NCBI RefSeq assembly: GCF_000764305.2
Contig: NW_025934619.1
Location: 47,175-111,174 of the forward strand
Length of the DNA: 64,000 nt
Origin: Hyalella azteca
Taxonomy: Eukaryota; Arthropoda; Malacostraca; Amphipoda; Hyalellidae
Direction of reading: 5' to 3'
Shown: piece after piece, positions 30,641-43,700 of the stretch
Position numbering within the stretch: position 1 is the stretch's first letter
How the letters are laid out: each line of letters opens with the position of its first letter
Notes under the pieces: generated by a model
The model's input: only the letters and a program-made list of their open reading frames with translations
Told to the model about the DNA's origin: nothing
Database searches by the model: none
Made by a program: the position numbers and the translations under genes

Positions 30641-32099
30641 TAATTTTATTTTGAACTTGAAATAATTCAAATTCAATTGTTTCATGAATTTTATGATATA
30701 ATAAAATCTAAAAAATTTTATGAATTCACCATGGAAGTTAGTAAATTAAATGTACATAAAAAGCACCAGAGAGTTAAGGAATTTACTAGTCGTACCATTT
30801 TTTAAACGTTAAAGTCGTTCAAATTTCCTGTTTTGTTGTTCGCTTCCCCGACAGCCTTATAATCCCTCCGGATACTCTGGCCCATTCGATATTAGCTTCA
30901 AAGCTCACATTTTCTGGGAGTCGATAATTCTACACATTCGATATTAGCTTTCCTTTTAAGCTCACATTTTCTAATGACTGAACTCAACTCGGCTGTATAA
31001 AAAAAAAAAAAATACAAAAGAAAGCCATGGCCTTGAATTTAAAATATACCCATGAATAATTATTTACGGCCTGTAATCTTGAGTAATATATAACATATAG
31101 AATTTTGAATACAACTAAACGCTATACTGCAAATCAACTGAAGCAAGGTGATACGCATGAAAAATACCAACTGCTCGCAAATCGGTTGAGTAAATACCAA
31201 AAATAGGGTAATTCATAATTTGTAACGTGCAAATTCAGGGCTGACTTCGTTTTTCTTCTTTTTTTTTAACACATTCAATTCAGGCGAGTATAAAGTTATT
31301 AGTTATGACGCTATAACTCCTGAAGAATTGCAGAAACGAGTTAGGACTACAGCGTCTGATACGAATAACATAAAGAACGCAAAAAATTCAGATTATTATG
31401 GTAAGGAAACAATTAGTGAACAAGATGTGTGAGCACAAGGAGGCAACCTCTTCACCAGCAGCCATTTTCCTTCGGAATAATTTATGTCAATATATCAGAA
31501 TTACTTACAATTACTTACAAGTTTCGTTTCAAGAATGTGATTAAAAACCGAGCATTAGTAACTTCCATGTCATCACACATTAATGAAAAAAAATATTATT
31601 TTTATTTTTAAAATTATTTATTTTATCATTTTATTCATGCATTAATATCACAACCTGCGCTTCGGACTCCAGGAGCTGCTGCCAATCGCACTTGCTTCAA
31701 GGCTTCAGCCTAAGATTGATTGATGGCAATGCAAGTTATTATGTGCGCGGTATTGCACATAACAACGCCGATATTTTGCAGATATTTTTGTTGCATTTAT
31801 ATTCCTACCAGTAATGTAAGTGTACCGCCTTCTTCCTCCGTAGACCAATTTGTAATCGTAATTTTGTGCTAATCGTAATCATGTAATAGTAATCTTGTGC
31901 TATTGACTTCCTCAAAATTTTCATCAATTCAGCCACGTACCCTCGTGAAAGAGAAAAAAATCTTCAAACTCTTCTAAAATTGCTGTGACTAAAATTACAG
32001 TAATAACTGTGAATTACTGTTTTCTAAAATTACTGTGAAATTACTGTAAGACACCTGTAAGACACCAACTATCATATAGATTCTGATTATAGAACATGA
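30641..32099. other. No gene seen; fragment of a dispersed repeat at about 30806-30890
   Basis: About 30806-30865 resembles the end of the 163-177-bp repeat at 33263 and 39567 (aaagtcgttcaaatttcc). The rest is AT-rich, with short direct repeats (ctcacattttct, cattcgatattagctt) near 30888-30970. Confidence 0.35.
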
Positions 32100-32441
32100 C
32101 TTCAGTACTCATCAACACTCCGAGATCTCGAATAAATGGCTTCTCCTCAATTTCTGTGCCATCTGATGCTAAGTAGCAATGCAGCATCCCGACCTCTGTG
32201 CCAACTCTGTATCTCATTACTTAGAACTTAGTGCCGTTGAATTGAATATCATTCACTAGGGCCTAATGCATATTATTCACTAGGGCTCACAAGTCATCTT
32301 GTAGCCTCTCGCAGTCTAGGTCGTCTGTGATCTTCATCAGCACTCTTGTATCGTCCGGAAATGACGATATAGCTGAGTGGTATGTTCTTAGTCGCTGTCG
32401 GCGATGTGGATGGAAGAGGATCGGTCCAAGCACCGTATAAA
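32100..32441 (-). pseudogene. Second LINE reverse transcriptase relic
   Basis: One minus-strand frame reads VLGPILF, then SAISSFPDDTRV, DLDCERLQDDL and IRDLGVLMSTE. These are motif B, motif C (FADD with Ala changed to Pro) and the thumb-proximal DLGV block of CR1/Jockey-type RT. Three in-frame stops interrupt it. It differs from the RT at 29-30 kb, so it is a different family. Confidence 0.75.
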
Positions 32442-32734
32442 CCGATCACACAGTTCATAACAAAAATGTATAAAGTAAGTTTCATTTTTATGACTATACA
32501 GAATTATATGGAATCTGAAAAAAGATAAAATATTTATTGTAATATATTGACTCGTTTCTGCTATCAAGATGAAGTGCAACGGATCAGACCAGTCACCTAA
32601 ACGAATTTTGAGCACCGACATTAGTCAACCATTTACCATTTCCACGTTTTGCTTTCACTTCAAGTTTGATCTGGTTTGTACAACATTTCTGGCATTTTTT
32701 TAATTGCTTAGTAAATTATACAAGTAATTATAAA
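32442..32734. other. Spacer, no feature seen
   Basis: AT-rich, no feature. Confidence 0.3.
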
Positions 32735-33425
32735 ATCCAATCTATGAATTAAGACTTAAAATGTTCCACTCTGAGTTTTACATGAAGATGGAAGTGATCG
32801 AATAGATCGATCACTGTTACTTGACAATCGCGAGTTAAGACTTGAGGAATCCTGACTGGCCGAGCGGTAACTCATCTAGAATGCATCAGCCAGTGCATTT
32901 ATCAAAGCTCTAATTGCCTGCACACAAGCGTGACAAGCTGCACCAACTTGTGCAGTCAATATTCAATACGAAGAGCTTATCACATCACAATGCCTTGGAT
33001 GCTCCCAATTACAGCAAAGCTCTCAGAAAAACACTTCGCGATGATGCCACTTGGCGAGATATCCAGTCCACCACACCTTTTAAAAATATTGGGTCTTCAC
33101 TTTCTTTACTGTAATTTTCACTACCCGAGTAAATCAATGTAGTAAGAGTTTCCGTAGTCGATTTTCGGCGCAGTGCCACTTTTTAACTCACATATTTTAT
33201 GTTACAAGGTGGCGGGACAAAAACTCACTAGTATTTTCACTAAAAAAATTATATACTACGACTGTTAGGCGTCTCTGACCCTACAGTCGACCTCAGTTGC
33301 GGACAAATGTCGCTCCTCAGAGAGCTTACCGAGCAACACTCACAAGGGAGAGGCTGGAGTGTGGTGGAGGGATCAAGGCTGCTATGAAGGAGAACAATAA
33401 AGCTTGAAATTTGAACGACTTTTAC
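32735..33425 (+). repeat. Composite dispersed repeat, forward copy
   Basis: Three blocks in order. Block 1 (32735-32905) contains gactggccgagcggtaactc. Block 2 (32906-33060) has a frame reading PAHKRDKLHQLVQSIFNTKS. Block 3 (33263-33425) starts TGTTAGGCGTC and contains AATAAAG, LTR-like. The same three occur in the same relative order, inverted, at 40730-39567. Block 2 is nearly identical between copies. Confidence 0.85.
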
Positions 33426-33834
33426 CATACATTCTTGAAGGGTCTGCCTGCACAAGAGTCGCTTATGTTAAATCGGCCATTGTTAAGTCTCCTTCAGAAT
33501 GGCTTTATTCATATATTGAACTAAGAAATAATTGAATATCCGTGGAATACAGAATGCATTAAACAATAAATAATTGTCGTTTTTAGACCATTGACTCTAA
33601 TTGCACTCAATATGTTCAACGTTAATTTATTTCATTGAAGCATGCAGGTTTAATATAATATCTACAGATGTTTGTTTTCATAATTTATACCTAAATTATG
33701 AAAACAGCGCCATAAAAAATTATTACATTTTTCATCCAATAAACAAAGTAATGGAATTCGGAGTAATAATCAGACGGAGTGCATCACCCTTAATAAACTT
33801 TTTTTGGAAATGAATGTGTTAAAGTCTACGGAAA
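33426..33834. other. Spacer with a small hairpin
   Basis: Near 33676-33707, ttttcataattta and its complement form a hairpin. No gene. Confidence 0.3.
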
Positions 33835-36590
33835 GGAATCTGGAATATTTCATCACTTGTTCGTTCCGAGCATTTGAGACGATCCATGTTTTAGCGACCA
33901 GCTGGACACAAGCTCATTCTGAAATGGATTTACGGAATGAAGATGAATAATGATGAATTTTTGAACTTATTCAAGTTACTATTAATGCTTTTATTAAAAG
34001 AATTGAGAGGAATTAAAGTATGGATTACTTTCACTAAATTAGATTTGAATATTTGAAAAAATAATTCTAGAGAAATTCAAACAAAAATTTTATCTAAGCT
34101 AATCATGAGATTTTCTGGAAAAATAGAAATTGAAATAATAGGTACAGTACATCTAAGAATTTACGCATTATTTTTGATCGCTTTTTGTTATTAAACACGG
34201 AAGCCATAATGTAAAGAAAATTCAAAGTAAATATTGAATCATCAATAAACGATTTTACAATAAAACGTTTAAAAAAAATTAAAACAATTTTTGATATTAA
34301 ATTAAAAAAAGAATCATCAATAAACGTAGGAACAAACTTCAGAAATTTGAAACGTGGGATCCTCTCAAAATTGTCAAAATACGAAAGAATCTTGGGAAAT
34401 TTCGGCAAGGTTACTAAAAAATGTTGAAAATTGTTAACACCCCGAAAAAATATTAACAATTTCAAAAGCTAGCGCCTAATCATTAAAAAAAGCATTACCT
34501 TAAATAATAAGTAATAATATTTAGCAAACGAGGTGGTCAAATAACGCCCATGAATCGTTTCATGCTCCTCAGCAAGAAAACCAGCACTATGAAGTCCGGA
34601 GATCACTAGCCTGCAGATCACTAGCCTGCAGATCACTAGCCTGCAGATCACTAGCAAAGTTTCTGGAGTTTGGTTGACTGTTTAGGAGAAAGTTTGCAAG
34701 TTTTTGACATAACCAAGAACTTGGAGTCAAGTTTGAGCATCAGACAAGAATTCGATTGCTTGTGGTAACCTGGCCTCTCCATCAACTGCAGATATCGTTA
34801 GAATGACAAAGTTTTGCAAGTTATTGAAAAATTTTTGTTATGACGTTCAAAATGCGTGAACGCATGCTTCTAAAATAATTTAAAGCGAGTAGAAATTTCA
34901 TCCATTTGTGTTTAAATAATTGGCATTCCGAAGCAGAAAAATTCCTTGTCAGGTCAATTTCATAAAATTTAAATTGTTATTTTTTCAGTGCGGATTTTTA
35001 TATATTTCATCTTCAAAACACACAGTGATGTGATTTTTTGATAAAAATTTTAGTAGCTTAGTAAACCATCATTGATATAAAATACATTCCAACGGTGCTG
35101 GAATTTCTTTATTGAAAATAGAGAAAAATTGTTTCCTTCTTATATGCTCGGTAATCAAGCGCAATTTTGCTAATGGTAACGTAAAAGTTTTCGGTATAAA
35201 ATCTTCTAAATAAAAATTTTTATCGTATCGCAGAAACATGATATGAATTTAAGCTTTCCATTTTTAAAATAGCGACGAATTCTTTATTATTTCTTCGCAT
35301 AGGAGTACACAACACGTAACAAATGAATAAAAATATCAAAGAAATGACAGAAAAAATGTCCTATTGAATGCCCATTCAAGCAAAACAGCTTCGCTGGCAG
35401 ACGAGAAAGGCGGTTGAAGACTTTATTAAATGATAAGTTGATAATGACAATAAAAACGCAATGTTAACAAATTCATACTATTATACTAGCTATCCATATA
35501 TGACTTGTGACAGTAGGGCACTACAAAATAAACTCAACAATGACAAAATCAAGATTACAATGATTAAAACAAGATACCTACCAAAAACATGTCACAGCAA
35601 TGAAACTCATATAATAACCAACATTAAATAAATACTGCGTAAGTATTAAAATCATGGAATTGGGTTTTGGAAAAGAATTTGGAACCATTTTTAGCGCATT
35701 TTCTCATTTATGGAAAAAATGCACTATTGTGCAATGCACTATTGTACGCCATGTCCGTCTGTCTGTCCGTCCGTCCGTCCGTGATCTCAAGTTTTCGTCG
35801 ACTAGAAAATGCGCTCTCTGTTACTCACTGCAGTGAGTACTGAGTTATATTTTTTTAAATCGTCCGGCAACTCGTTAAATTATTTTACATAATTGAAACC
35901 TGTTACGTGTTTTTCTATTTCCAAGAGAACAGGCGGTAAATTAAAGCGTACGCCTCCGGTATTATGAGAATGGCAATGAACAATAGGGACGAACACAGAT
36001 TCAAAAAGATGTGTCATGAAAAGTGTCATGCAACGTGTACTTATCATCCAGTTTTACGATTTTCGACTGCTTATTTAATTCGTTGGTACGAGTAATTGGG
36101 TAATTATTAATATATCTAACCCTAAGGATGGATTTACATTAGTGCCTTATAAATTAACGTAACAACTGTTTTTTTAGAGATACATCGCCATATTATAAAA
36201 GTGTTTGAAAATTTAAATAAAAACAACGAACAAAAAATCGTTTCCAAAGAAGAAAGGTAAGGCTTTGGATAGATCATAAAGCTTCTCGTTGACTTTACTG
36301 AGTTCCCTGACAAACGTCGGTAATGTGTTTCTTTTAGAAAAATATTGTTGTCGAGGATTAAACCCAGATACCGAAAATCGTTGACCCAATTTTAAATTGT
36401 TCCATTGAAGGTTATGTTCCAAAAAACTGAAACTGGTTTCAGAGTAAAAAGCATCAGTTTAGTTTTATCAGTGTGCGCCACTAACTTGTTGTCTACTAGC
36501 CACCTTGACAAATTCACTGACAGCTCTGATATACCAACACACGCGTCATGCTAGGTGCTTCTCGAGATATAAAATACAGAGCTGCAACCA
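33835..36590 (-). mobile_element. LINE copy 2, 5'-truncated, homologous to 26364-29500
   Basis: It matches copy 1 from ggaatctggaatatttcatc (33835) to about 36590, including the 17-bp motif array (near 34605-34650) and the RT-distal coding remnant. Near 36560-36210 a minus frame still reads KLGQRFSVSGFNPRQQYFSK. It lacks the RT core. It carries a short inverted-repeat element at 35692 that copy 1 lacks, and lacks the two insertions of copy 1. Confidence 0.85.
35692..35856 (+). mobile_element. Short inverted-repeat element, copy 5, inserted in LINE copy 2
   Basis: The arms are intact and the palindrome actcactgcagtgagt is perfect. An internal duplication of gcactattgt is present. Copy 1 of the LINE has the empty site near 28300-28306 (aatcttttttaaag), a T-run. 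Confidence 0.92.
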
Positions 36591-36678
36591 GCAGTTTCCG
36601 TACACCCCCTACATTTTAATATCAATACCAATAGTATAATTCTATCGTCGCACATCCCACGATGTCTACAATAATGAG
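36591..36678. other. Spacer, no feature seen
   Basis: No feature. Confidence 0.3.
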
Positions 36679-37131
36679 ATAATTCTTGGTTATAATGCTG
36701 ATTCTTGGGTGTGGAGGAGGCATGGTAGGGTAAAGATTCTTGTTTATAATGCTGATTCTTGGGTGTGGAGGAGGCATGGTGAGGTGAAGATTCTTGGTTA
36801 TAATGCTGATTCTTGGGTGTGGAGGAGGCCTGGTAGGGTAAAGATTCTTGGTTATAATGCTTATTCTAGAGGAGGCTTGGTGAGATAAAGATTCTTGGTT
36901 ATAATGTTTATATTATTGGGTGTGGAGGTCGCTTAATTGGTGGGGTAAAGATTCTGGGTTACATGCTGATTCTTGGGTGTTGAGGTAGCTTGGTGAGGTG
37001 AAGATTCTTGGTTATAATGCTGATTCTTGAGTCTGAAGTAGGTTTGGATTGGAAAATATTTTTGATGATAAAGTTAATCCTTTGATTACATACGTTGATA
37101 GGCGAATTTTTTGTTTACCAATGCCCTCGGT
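36679..37131 (+). repeat. About 54-bp minisatellite and unique tail, copied from or shared with 46101-46390
   Basis: About 7 units of gattcttggttataatgctg plus attcttgggtgtggaggagg..., then about 115 bp of unique sequence that matches 46270-46390 with one difference. It ends exactly where the adapter begins. Confidence 0.92.
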
Positions 37132-37169
37132 CTGTCTCTTATACACATCTAGATGTGTATAAGAGACAG
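37132..37169. other. Nextera mate-pair junction adapter (sequencing artefact)
   Basis: A perfect 38-base mosaic-end pair. The flank on its left continues differently at 46391, so the two sides here are very probably not adjacent in the genome. Confidence 0.98.
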
Positions 37170-37372
37170 GCTTAATAGTATTAAATATTATTTAAAAACC
37201 AGCATGATACATACATAATATAAATTACAGAATAAAACTGTACGAAAGATTTCGGTGTAATGTTGTCAACCTCAGCCTGTTACTAGTGTCAACATGTTAG
37301 TTGTTACTTGTTAAGTTGTTACCAGTTACCACTTACAGGTTTTTTTCATCTTTCAGTTTGCTTACAGTTATT
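37170..37372. other. No gene seen
   Basis: AT-rich, with several repeats of gttacc/gttact near 37280-37340. Confidence 0.3.
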
Positions 37373-37565
37373 TTTACACAGTTATTTTTATGTTTCACCT
37401 TCCCTACATGGATGTCTACTTTAATCTACCAATCTCAAAAATAATCCACATATATATACAAAAAAAGACTGATTTTTATATGTATATGTGGATAATTTCT
37501 TAGATTGGTAGATTAAAGTTCACATCCATGTAGGGAAGGTAAAACATAAAAATAACTGTAACTTC
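37373..37565. mobile_element. Long hairpin (fold-back/MITE), about 80-bp arms
   Basis: 37379-37460 and 37479-37560 are near-perfect inverted copies (caccttccctacatggatgt / acatccatgtagggaaggt) around an 18-base AT centre. The outer end motif is tacagttattttta. No coding capacity. Confidence 0.88.
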
Positions 37566-39300
37566 TATTTACCGTATCTAACCCTGGGGTAACCCATACT
37601 AGTTCGGTTAGGTTAATTGCAATAAAGTTGCATTGATATGTTTTAAAAATGTTTTATTATCATTAAATGTTAATGAGTAAATCCCAATAGCAGAACAATA
37701 AGTATTTAGAGATTTCCAATAATTTTGGTCATTGTAGCGGCTAATGTAGCGCGCTACATTTTACTGTAGCGGTAGCGGATTATTATTGTGAGTCGTATGT
37801 AATCTTTACTTCCTATTGCATTTCTGCCGTCAGAAATTGCAGTACAATAAAAGTACCGAACTCAGCAACCAAATATAGATTGTTTCAAGTCAAATAATTC
37901 TTTATCCATTGGCATTACACGCAGATTATTTGAATCCCGCTGTGAGCAGCAAATCGCGTAATACTCTGATGATTAATAAAAAGTGCTGGGACATGTTGAC
38001 TGAATCAATGAATAGTTTCGTCTCTATTTTGGCTTCAGAATACTAAAGCCAAATAACTTGATATGATTCATTTAGTTTAATCCAAAGGTTCTGACTCTTT
38101 CAGCGGGAAAAATTTTAAGGGATCAATATGAGTAATTTAGCGGACGGACAAGTTACTGCCGCTTAAACGAGCTTATGTCAGCAATCATGCCGACATGTTG
38201 CAATCTTCATGCCATATTTACCGTGAGTTCTACGAGCACGCAGTCGGCCAATCCGCGAGCTCGGGACTTGGATATCAAATATTGTTTTTTCTGCCCGATT
38301 GTGTGCTTCGATGAAGAACTCTACGGTTCTGATAATTCAGTGAATTTTGTAAAGTTTCAATGGTAACAAATACGTTGTTTATTGTTTGTGGTCGACGGGC
38401 GTTTTCCTCAACTTATTATGTATTTTATGGTGCAGCCATTCTAAAATACATCATTTGAAACGATTTTTAGAAATCATAATCAGTTTATTTTCTGACATCA
38501 ATCCATTAGAATGAGTGATTACGATAAACAAAGTATTTTTAACAATTCATCCTCACGGCAGGAAACACGTATTTGTATTACAACCGCTAATTTTTTAATC
38601 ATATCCATAGAGAAAAGGATTATTATATAGAAAGTTAAAAGACAGCTTATGCATATGCGTAAAAAATACGTACTGCGTTTTAAGTGTGTAGAATTTTTCA
38701 AAATACTTTATACATACCTAGTTTTCACCATTCCAAACATTGAAAATTTCAAAAGAACCTTCATTTTTCATCTTATTAACATGTGGAAAATTTTTCACAT
38801 AATTCTTAATCAATGATACATTCATATTTTCTCACCGTAAGCATGCAGAAGTAATTGTTATTGTGTAATGTCTTACTTACGATAAATTATAAATTAATGA
38901 AATAAATATAAATATAAGTTATTGGAGGATGAAGATAGTTCCTGTTTTTGCCAATTGAACGAAGATATTGATTGAAGTCTTTGAATCAGGTTGTCTTATT
39001 GAATCAAATTATGAAATGGTAGAATCATCTAAAAGAATCATTTACGTATACAAACATATCTCATTTCTTTATTGCTAAAACTAAATGAAAGGTTAGCCAC
39101 TAGTTCCGTAGACTTTTAAACATGGTTTACTTATTTTGTCAATTTTATCCGATAATCATTGCTTTGAGTTGGGCCAATCTATTTGATCGATATGAAGAAA
39201 TGATTTGATGGCATCATTTATTTATTTAGTATTTTGAAATTTCCAAATATTGATTGATTTAACTAGCAAGTAGCATCACTAACTAGCATGAATAAATGAA
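37566..39300. other. No gene seen
   Basis: AT-rich. Short repeats of gtagcgg near 37735-37775. A frame at 38175-38366 has no feature. No RNA gene recognised. Confidence 0.3.

Positions 39301-39330
<30 letters not shown>
39301..39330. repeat. (AT)n microsatellite
   Basis: About 15 uninterrupted AT dinucleotides. Confidence 0.95.
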
Positions 39331-39331
<1 letters not shown>

Positions 39332-39566
39332 TATATATAACTAAAAATAATAATGTAAATTTACTGAAAATAATAATATATATTAAAATATATTGAATTC
39401 ATACCTACCTTTGGTTTAAGAAAAGGTAAGATACTGATGATATACATGAACAATCTGTAGTTATTCAGTACTTTAGATATAGACACTGCTATCTTGAACG
39501 CAAAATTTTGGGCCATTGGTCGATTTAACAGCAACACCTCTCGATATCATTCAAAATGTATATATC
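39331..39566. other. Spacer, no feature seen
   Basis: AT-rich, no feature. Confidence 0.3.
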
Positions 39567-40730
39567 GTAAAAGTCGTTCAAATTTATTCTTTTCTGTTTC
39601 AAATTTCCTTCTTTATTGTTAATATTGAAGGCATTGATACCTCCGGCACACCGTGGCCTCCACCTTCCGAGGGCAGCTCTGCAAGCTCATGACCGACAAT
39701 TGTCCGCGCCTGAGGACCGCTGGAGGGTAAGGGACGCCTAACAGACCGTAGGAAAATATTTTCTATGGAAATTTGTCAAAGTTTTTTTTCAGAATTAAGG
39801 AATATAAATAATAATTGTCATAGAAATCACTTGACATGAAAACTAATTTTACCGTAATGAATGTCAAGTCCCAATATTTTAAATAGCTCAGGTGGAAAGT
39901 ATTCATGTTTTAGGGACAAAAACTTGAGAAATCTCCAGCATAACAATATTCATTCAATGCGAACACTGGCCAAATTTTAGACACTTTTTGAACACTAATT
40001 CTAATCACAGTATGAATAAATTCAGATGAATTCTAACCACAGTAAGAATTCAGAGTATGAAGAGAGTTCCTCCAATAATTCACTACTGAGCATTGCGCTA
40101 ATTGCCGGATGAAGAGGCACCGGTCGCAGGAAGCGCAGAGTGAAGCATGGCTTGGCAATCAGATGCATCTATCGCCTTAATGGAAATAGAGCAGCAGCAG
40201 CAGCTGCGTCAGTGATATGCCAATGCAAACATCATCGCGCCAAGTGGCATCATCGCGAAGTGTCTTTCTGAGAGCTTTGCTGTAATTGGGAGCATCCAAG
40301 GCAGTGTGATGTGATAAGCTCTTCGTATTGAATATTGACTGCACAAGTTGGTGCAGCTTGTCACGCTTGTGTGCAGGCAATTAGAGCTTTGATAAATGCA
40401 CTGGCTGATGCATTCTAGATGAGTTACCGCTCGGCCAGTCAGGATTCCTCAAGTCTTAATCGAGATTGTCAATTAACAGTGATCGATGTATTCGATCACT
40501 TCCATCTTCATGTAAGATGTAGACGGTAACATTTCACGTTTCAATTCATATATCGGATTTTATAAATGCACTGGCTGATGCATTCTAGATGAGTTACCGC
40601 TCGGCCAGTCAGGATTCCTCAAGTCTTACTAGCGATTGTCAATTAACAGTGATCGATGTATTCGATCACTTCCATCTTCAAGTAAGACTTAGAGTGGAAC
40701 ATTTTAAGTTTTAATTCATATATCGGATTT
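39567..40730 (-). repeat. Composite dispersed repeat, inverted copy
   Basis: Inverted partner of 32735-33425. The LTR-like block is at 39743-39567, the conserved-frame block at 40380-40240, and the ggccgagcgg block at about 40559-40391. That last block is tandemly duplicated here as 40730-40560. Between the first two lies extra sequence with a short cagcagcag run (near 40193-40204). The ends of the shared blocks diverge, so these are old elements, but the 40240-40380 part is nearly identical to its partner. Confidence 0.83.
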
Positions 40731-43700
40731 TACTCAGCATGTTTTTACTAAGCATTTTACTTTGCATGTATAATTTACTAAGCAATCATAAAATCCCAGA
40801 AATTTTGTACAAACCAGAACAAACATGAAGTAACGCAAAACGTGGAAATGGTATATAGTTGACTAATTTCAAGGCTTCAAATTCGTTAAGGAGACAGCGT
40901 TAATGTACATATATCCGTCTTTTGAAGATAATTTAGTGAATCTGGGACACCTGCAATGCGCTTCAGAGGCAAACTTCAGTCAAGTGTTCGTCAATGCTTT
41001 TGATTTGCTTAAAAATTCCAATACCACGCGATTGATGAACCTGAAATGTTGTAGAGAGATTTCTATTAAGCGTAGTTTATGAACTAGAGTTAGGAAACCA
41101 ATATTTTCGTCTGTCCCGTTCTAATCACGCGCCAAATTATCGACAGGAGCGCTAAGCCGCTAATTTCAGAGGCGCCACTGATAAATTTGGCGCCGCTGAA
41201 GCCCTCAATCTGATTAATGAGGTCGATAATGAGTGAGCAAAACTGGAAGGCTTCGAGGTCGGAAAAATTTCCAAATTTAGAAGGGATTTTCGAGAAATGT
41301 TACAGTTCGAAATATTACCTGCTATCAGGAAATAATCGAAGACTTATGGGCGGCATTTTACTAGTAAATCAATCTACTTGATATTGTCGGATATTCAGAA
41401 ATGAATATTCATAGCATCTGAATTATTGTCTTGCTACAAATGTACTGTTAAAGGCAATTTGAGAGAGGGGGTTTAAAGCCTTATGGTGGACAAAAAGTAT
41501 TTTTAATAATAATAATAATTCATTATGATAATGTTTCTGTGCGCTAAAAATTATTTAGTTTTGTTCAACTACAAAGAAAGTCTGTGAGAAATTTTTCATG
41601 ATATATTTCATTGAATAGCGGTTAATTAATCGTGACCAACATGAGATTAAATTTTGATTTTTGTTTATTTTATCTTCGCTGCAAAGCTTACAAAATCAAG
41701 TCTTCAACGGGGCTTTTGATTTGATTCACAGTCCACATGCAAAAAGTTTTAGTGTTCAACGATGGGTCATAGTTCAGTATAATTGTCATAATTTCGTGAT
41801 TCTGAATTTGGTTGCTCTGGGGACTTGCAATTTTGTTTGCGTGAACTGACAGAGTTTTATATTGGCAGAAATGTGACGGAAAATAGAAACGCTCGTATTT
41901 TACATGGAATTTTAATAGTGCCTAAACAAGGCGGAACCAAAGTCTAAAAGCTTTCTGGAAAAGTTCGGCTCTCATGGGAGCTTAGAACGTGGGGAAAATA
42001 AAAGGAAAAGCGGTTTGAAAGAACTTGGGGTTGCGTAATTCTTAACCAGCAAAAAGCTATAAAGTGTGTTAAAAAATGGATATAGAATTCAAAAATGTTG
42101 TGTGGAATCCGTATGTTTTCGGTTAGCATTCCAGGCATGTAGATTTGCTTTAAGACAACGGAAAGATGTGTACTTGCCGAAATGAAAAAATTTCCCACGA
42201 CTTCTGAGAATATTTTAGTCCCTAAGAAACCGAAAAAAATTAGACGTATATAAATGAAAACTTTAGAAATTAGTAAATTAGATAAATTTTCACTCTAAAT
42301 TAACTTTTTTTATTAGAATTTTGAGCACTAATGTCTTACTTTATACTTTATACGGGTTCTTTTCAAGGTGAGTTACGAACAAGATCCATTCTACTCGTAT
42401 ATACAAATATGTGTCAATGCTACAAACTTAATTTTTTTCGAACTACTCGGAATTTTGTTGAAAAATGGAAACTTCCAAAATTTACAATATTATAAAAAAT
42501 TTAATGGAAATAGATTAGGGTGAACGACAGTAAACTCGTCATCAATATAGTCGTTAAGCGAGGGATTTTCGCCCCAATATTCGTCATAAGTCAAAAAGTT
42601 CAGCGTAGATCTCGGTGGGTGTTAGCCAATAGGCGCGAGTGCTCGGCGCCAGAAAGTAGCCTGAAATTCCCCATTCAAATGCACCCTAATCAAATTGGCG
42701 AGAATCCCGAAGGATTTTCGCGAATGTCTCACCCGAAACGATAATAATTTGAAAAGCTCCGCGTGGATAGTAAATCTGGTAAATCGTACCTCTACTAGCA
42801 TAATTTTTAGAGGGATTTAAAAAACAACAAAGTTTGTGATATTGTATTATTGCCTTTTATGATGATGCTAATTTTAAGAAAGTGCTAGTCCGAAGCTTGC
42901 ATTGAAATTTATATAATATATATGCCTGTTTGACAGAAGGCTAGACAGGCATCCTACGAACCGACGGGAGAATAATAGCATAGTTGCAACTAAATCTTCG
43001 GTGTTTTATCAATGTAGAAATACTTATTACTTGTTACCAAATACTAGCTGAAGCGATTATTACATAGTTTGTTTTGGGAAATGCGAGTTCAAGATAATTG
43101 AAAAAGTGACAGCGTCGACGACAGGCGAAAACGCAGACGATTGACAGGCGGGACACGATGATTGACGCAGTCACAGACGAATGAAGAAGATAGATTGTCA
43201 AAAATTTTCCGAATAAGTAAGTTTGTGATTTAAGCAGTGAAATATACAGTTAAATATTTGAAAATTTTGTTTGTTTTAAGTATAAAATTAACGTTGTGCC
43301 TTAGGTACTTATTTTTTCCTATAGATTTAAAGAAAATAAGATGAAACAAAAATTTATAGAGCTGCCAAATAATCTACTTTCATTTGTTAGGTTGTTTTAG
43401 TTCATTTGCTCCTCGATATATCATAACAAATTCGACGTCTTTTCTGTCGGATTTTCCTGAAAAATCGCGAGTGATCGTAATGTACGGCTGATGAAAAACA
43501 TGGCCGCAGTCCGCTGCTTTTGAACCTGGATTTATCAAATGCATTCCTTGCTTCCAAATTACTAAGAGATATTAAAAAAAATCCTGCAATTGCTAACGCT
43601 GAAAGTGTATCATTTTAGTCATTTTTTAGTATCATTTACATATATTTTATAGATAAACATATAACAACAGCCGAATCTGGCTTCGCTCTGTATATAGAAT

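Noticed and set aside
32860..32885. tRNA-Leu gene suggested by tggccgagcgg
   Set aside because: A-box-like only; no B-box or cloverleaf, and it recurs inside a dispersed repeat.
3191..37169. Natural Tn5 or other bacterial transposon insertions
   Set aside because: Only exact head-to-head 19-bp mosaic ends are present, the known Nextera mate-pair junction, with no transposon body or target duplication.
41944..42198. 84-codon minus frame
   Set aside because: No ATG-supported start in good context, AT-driven composition, no splice or family evidence.
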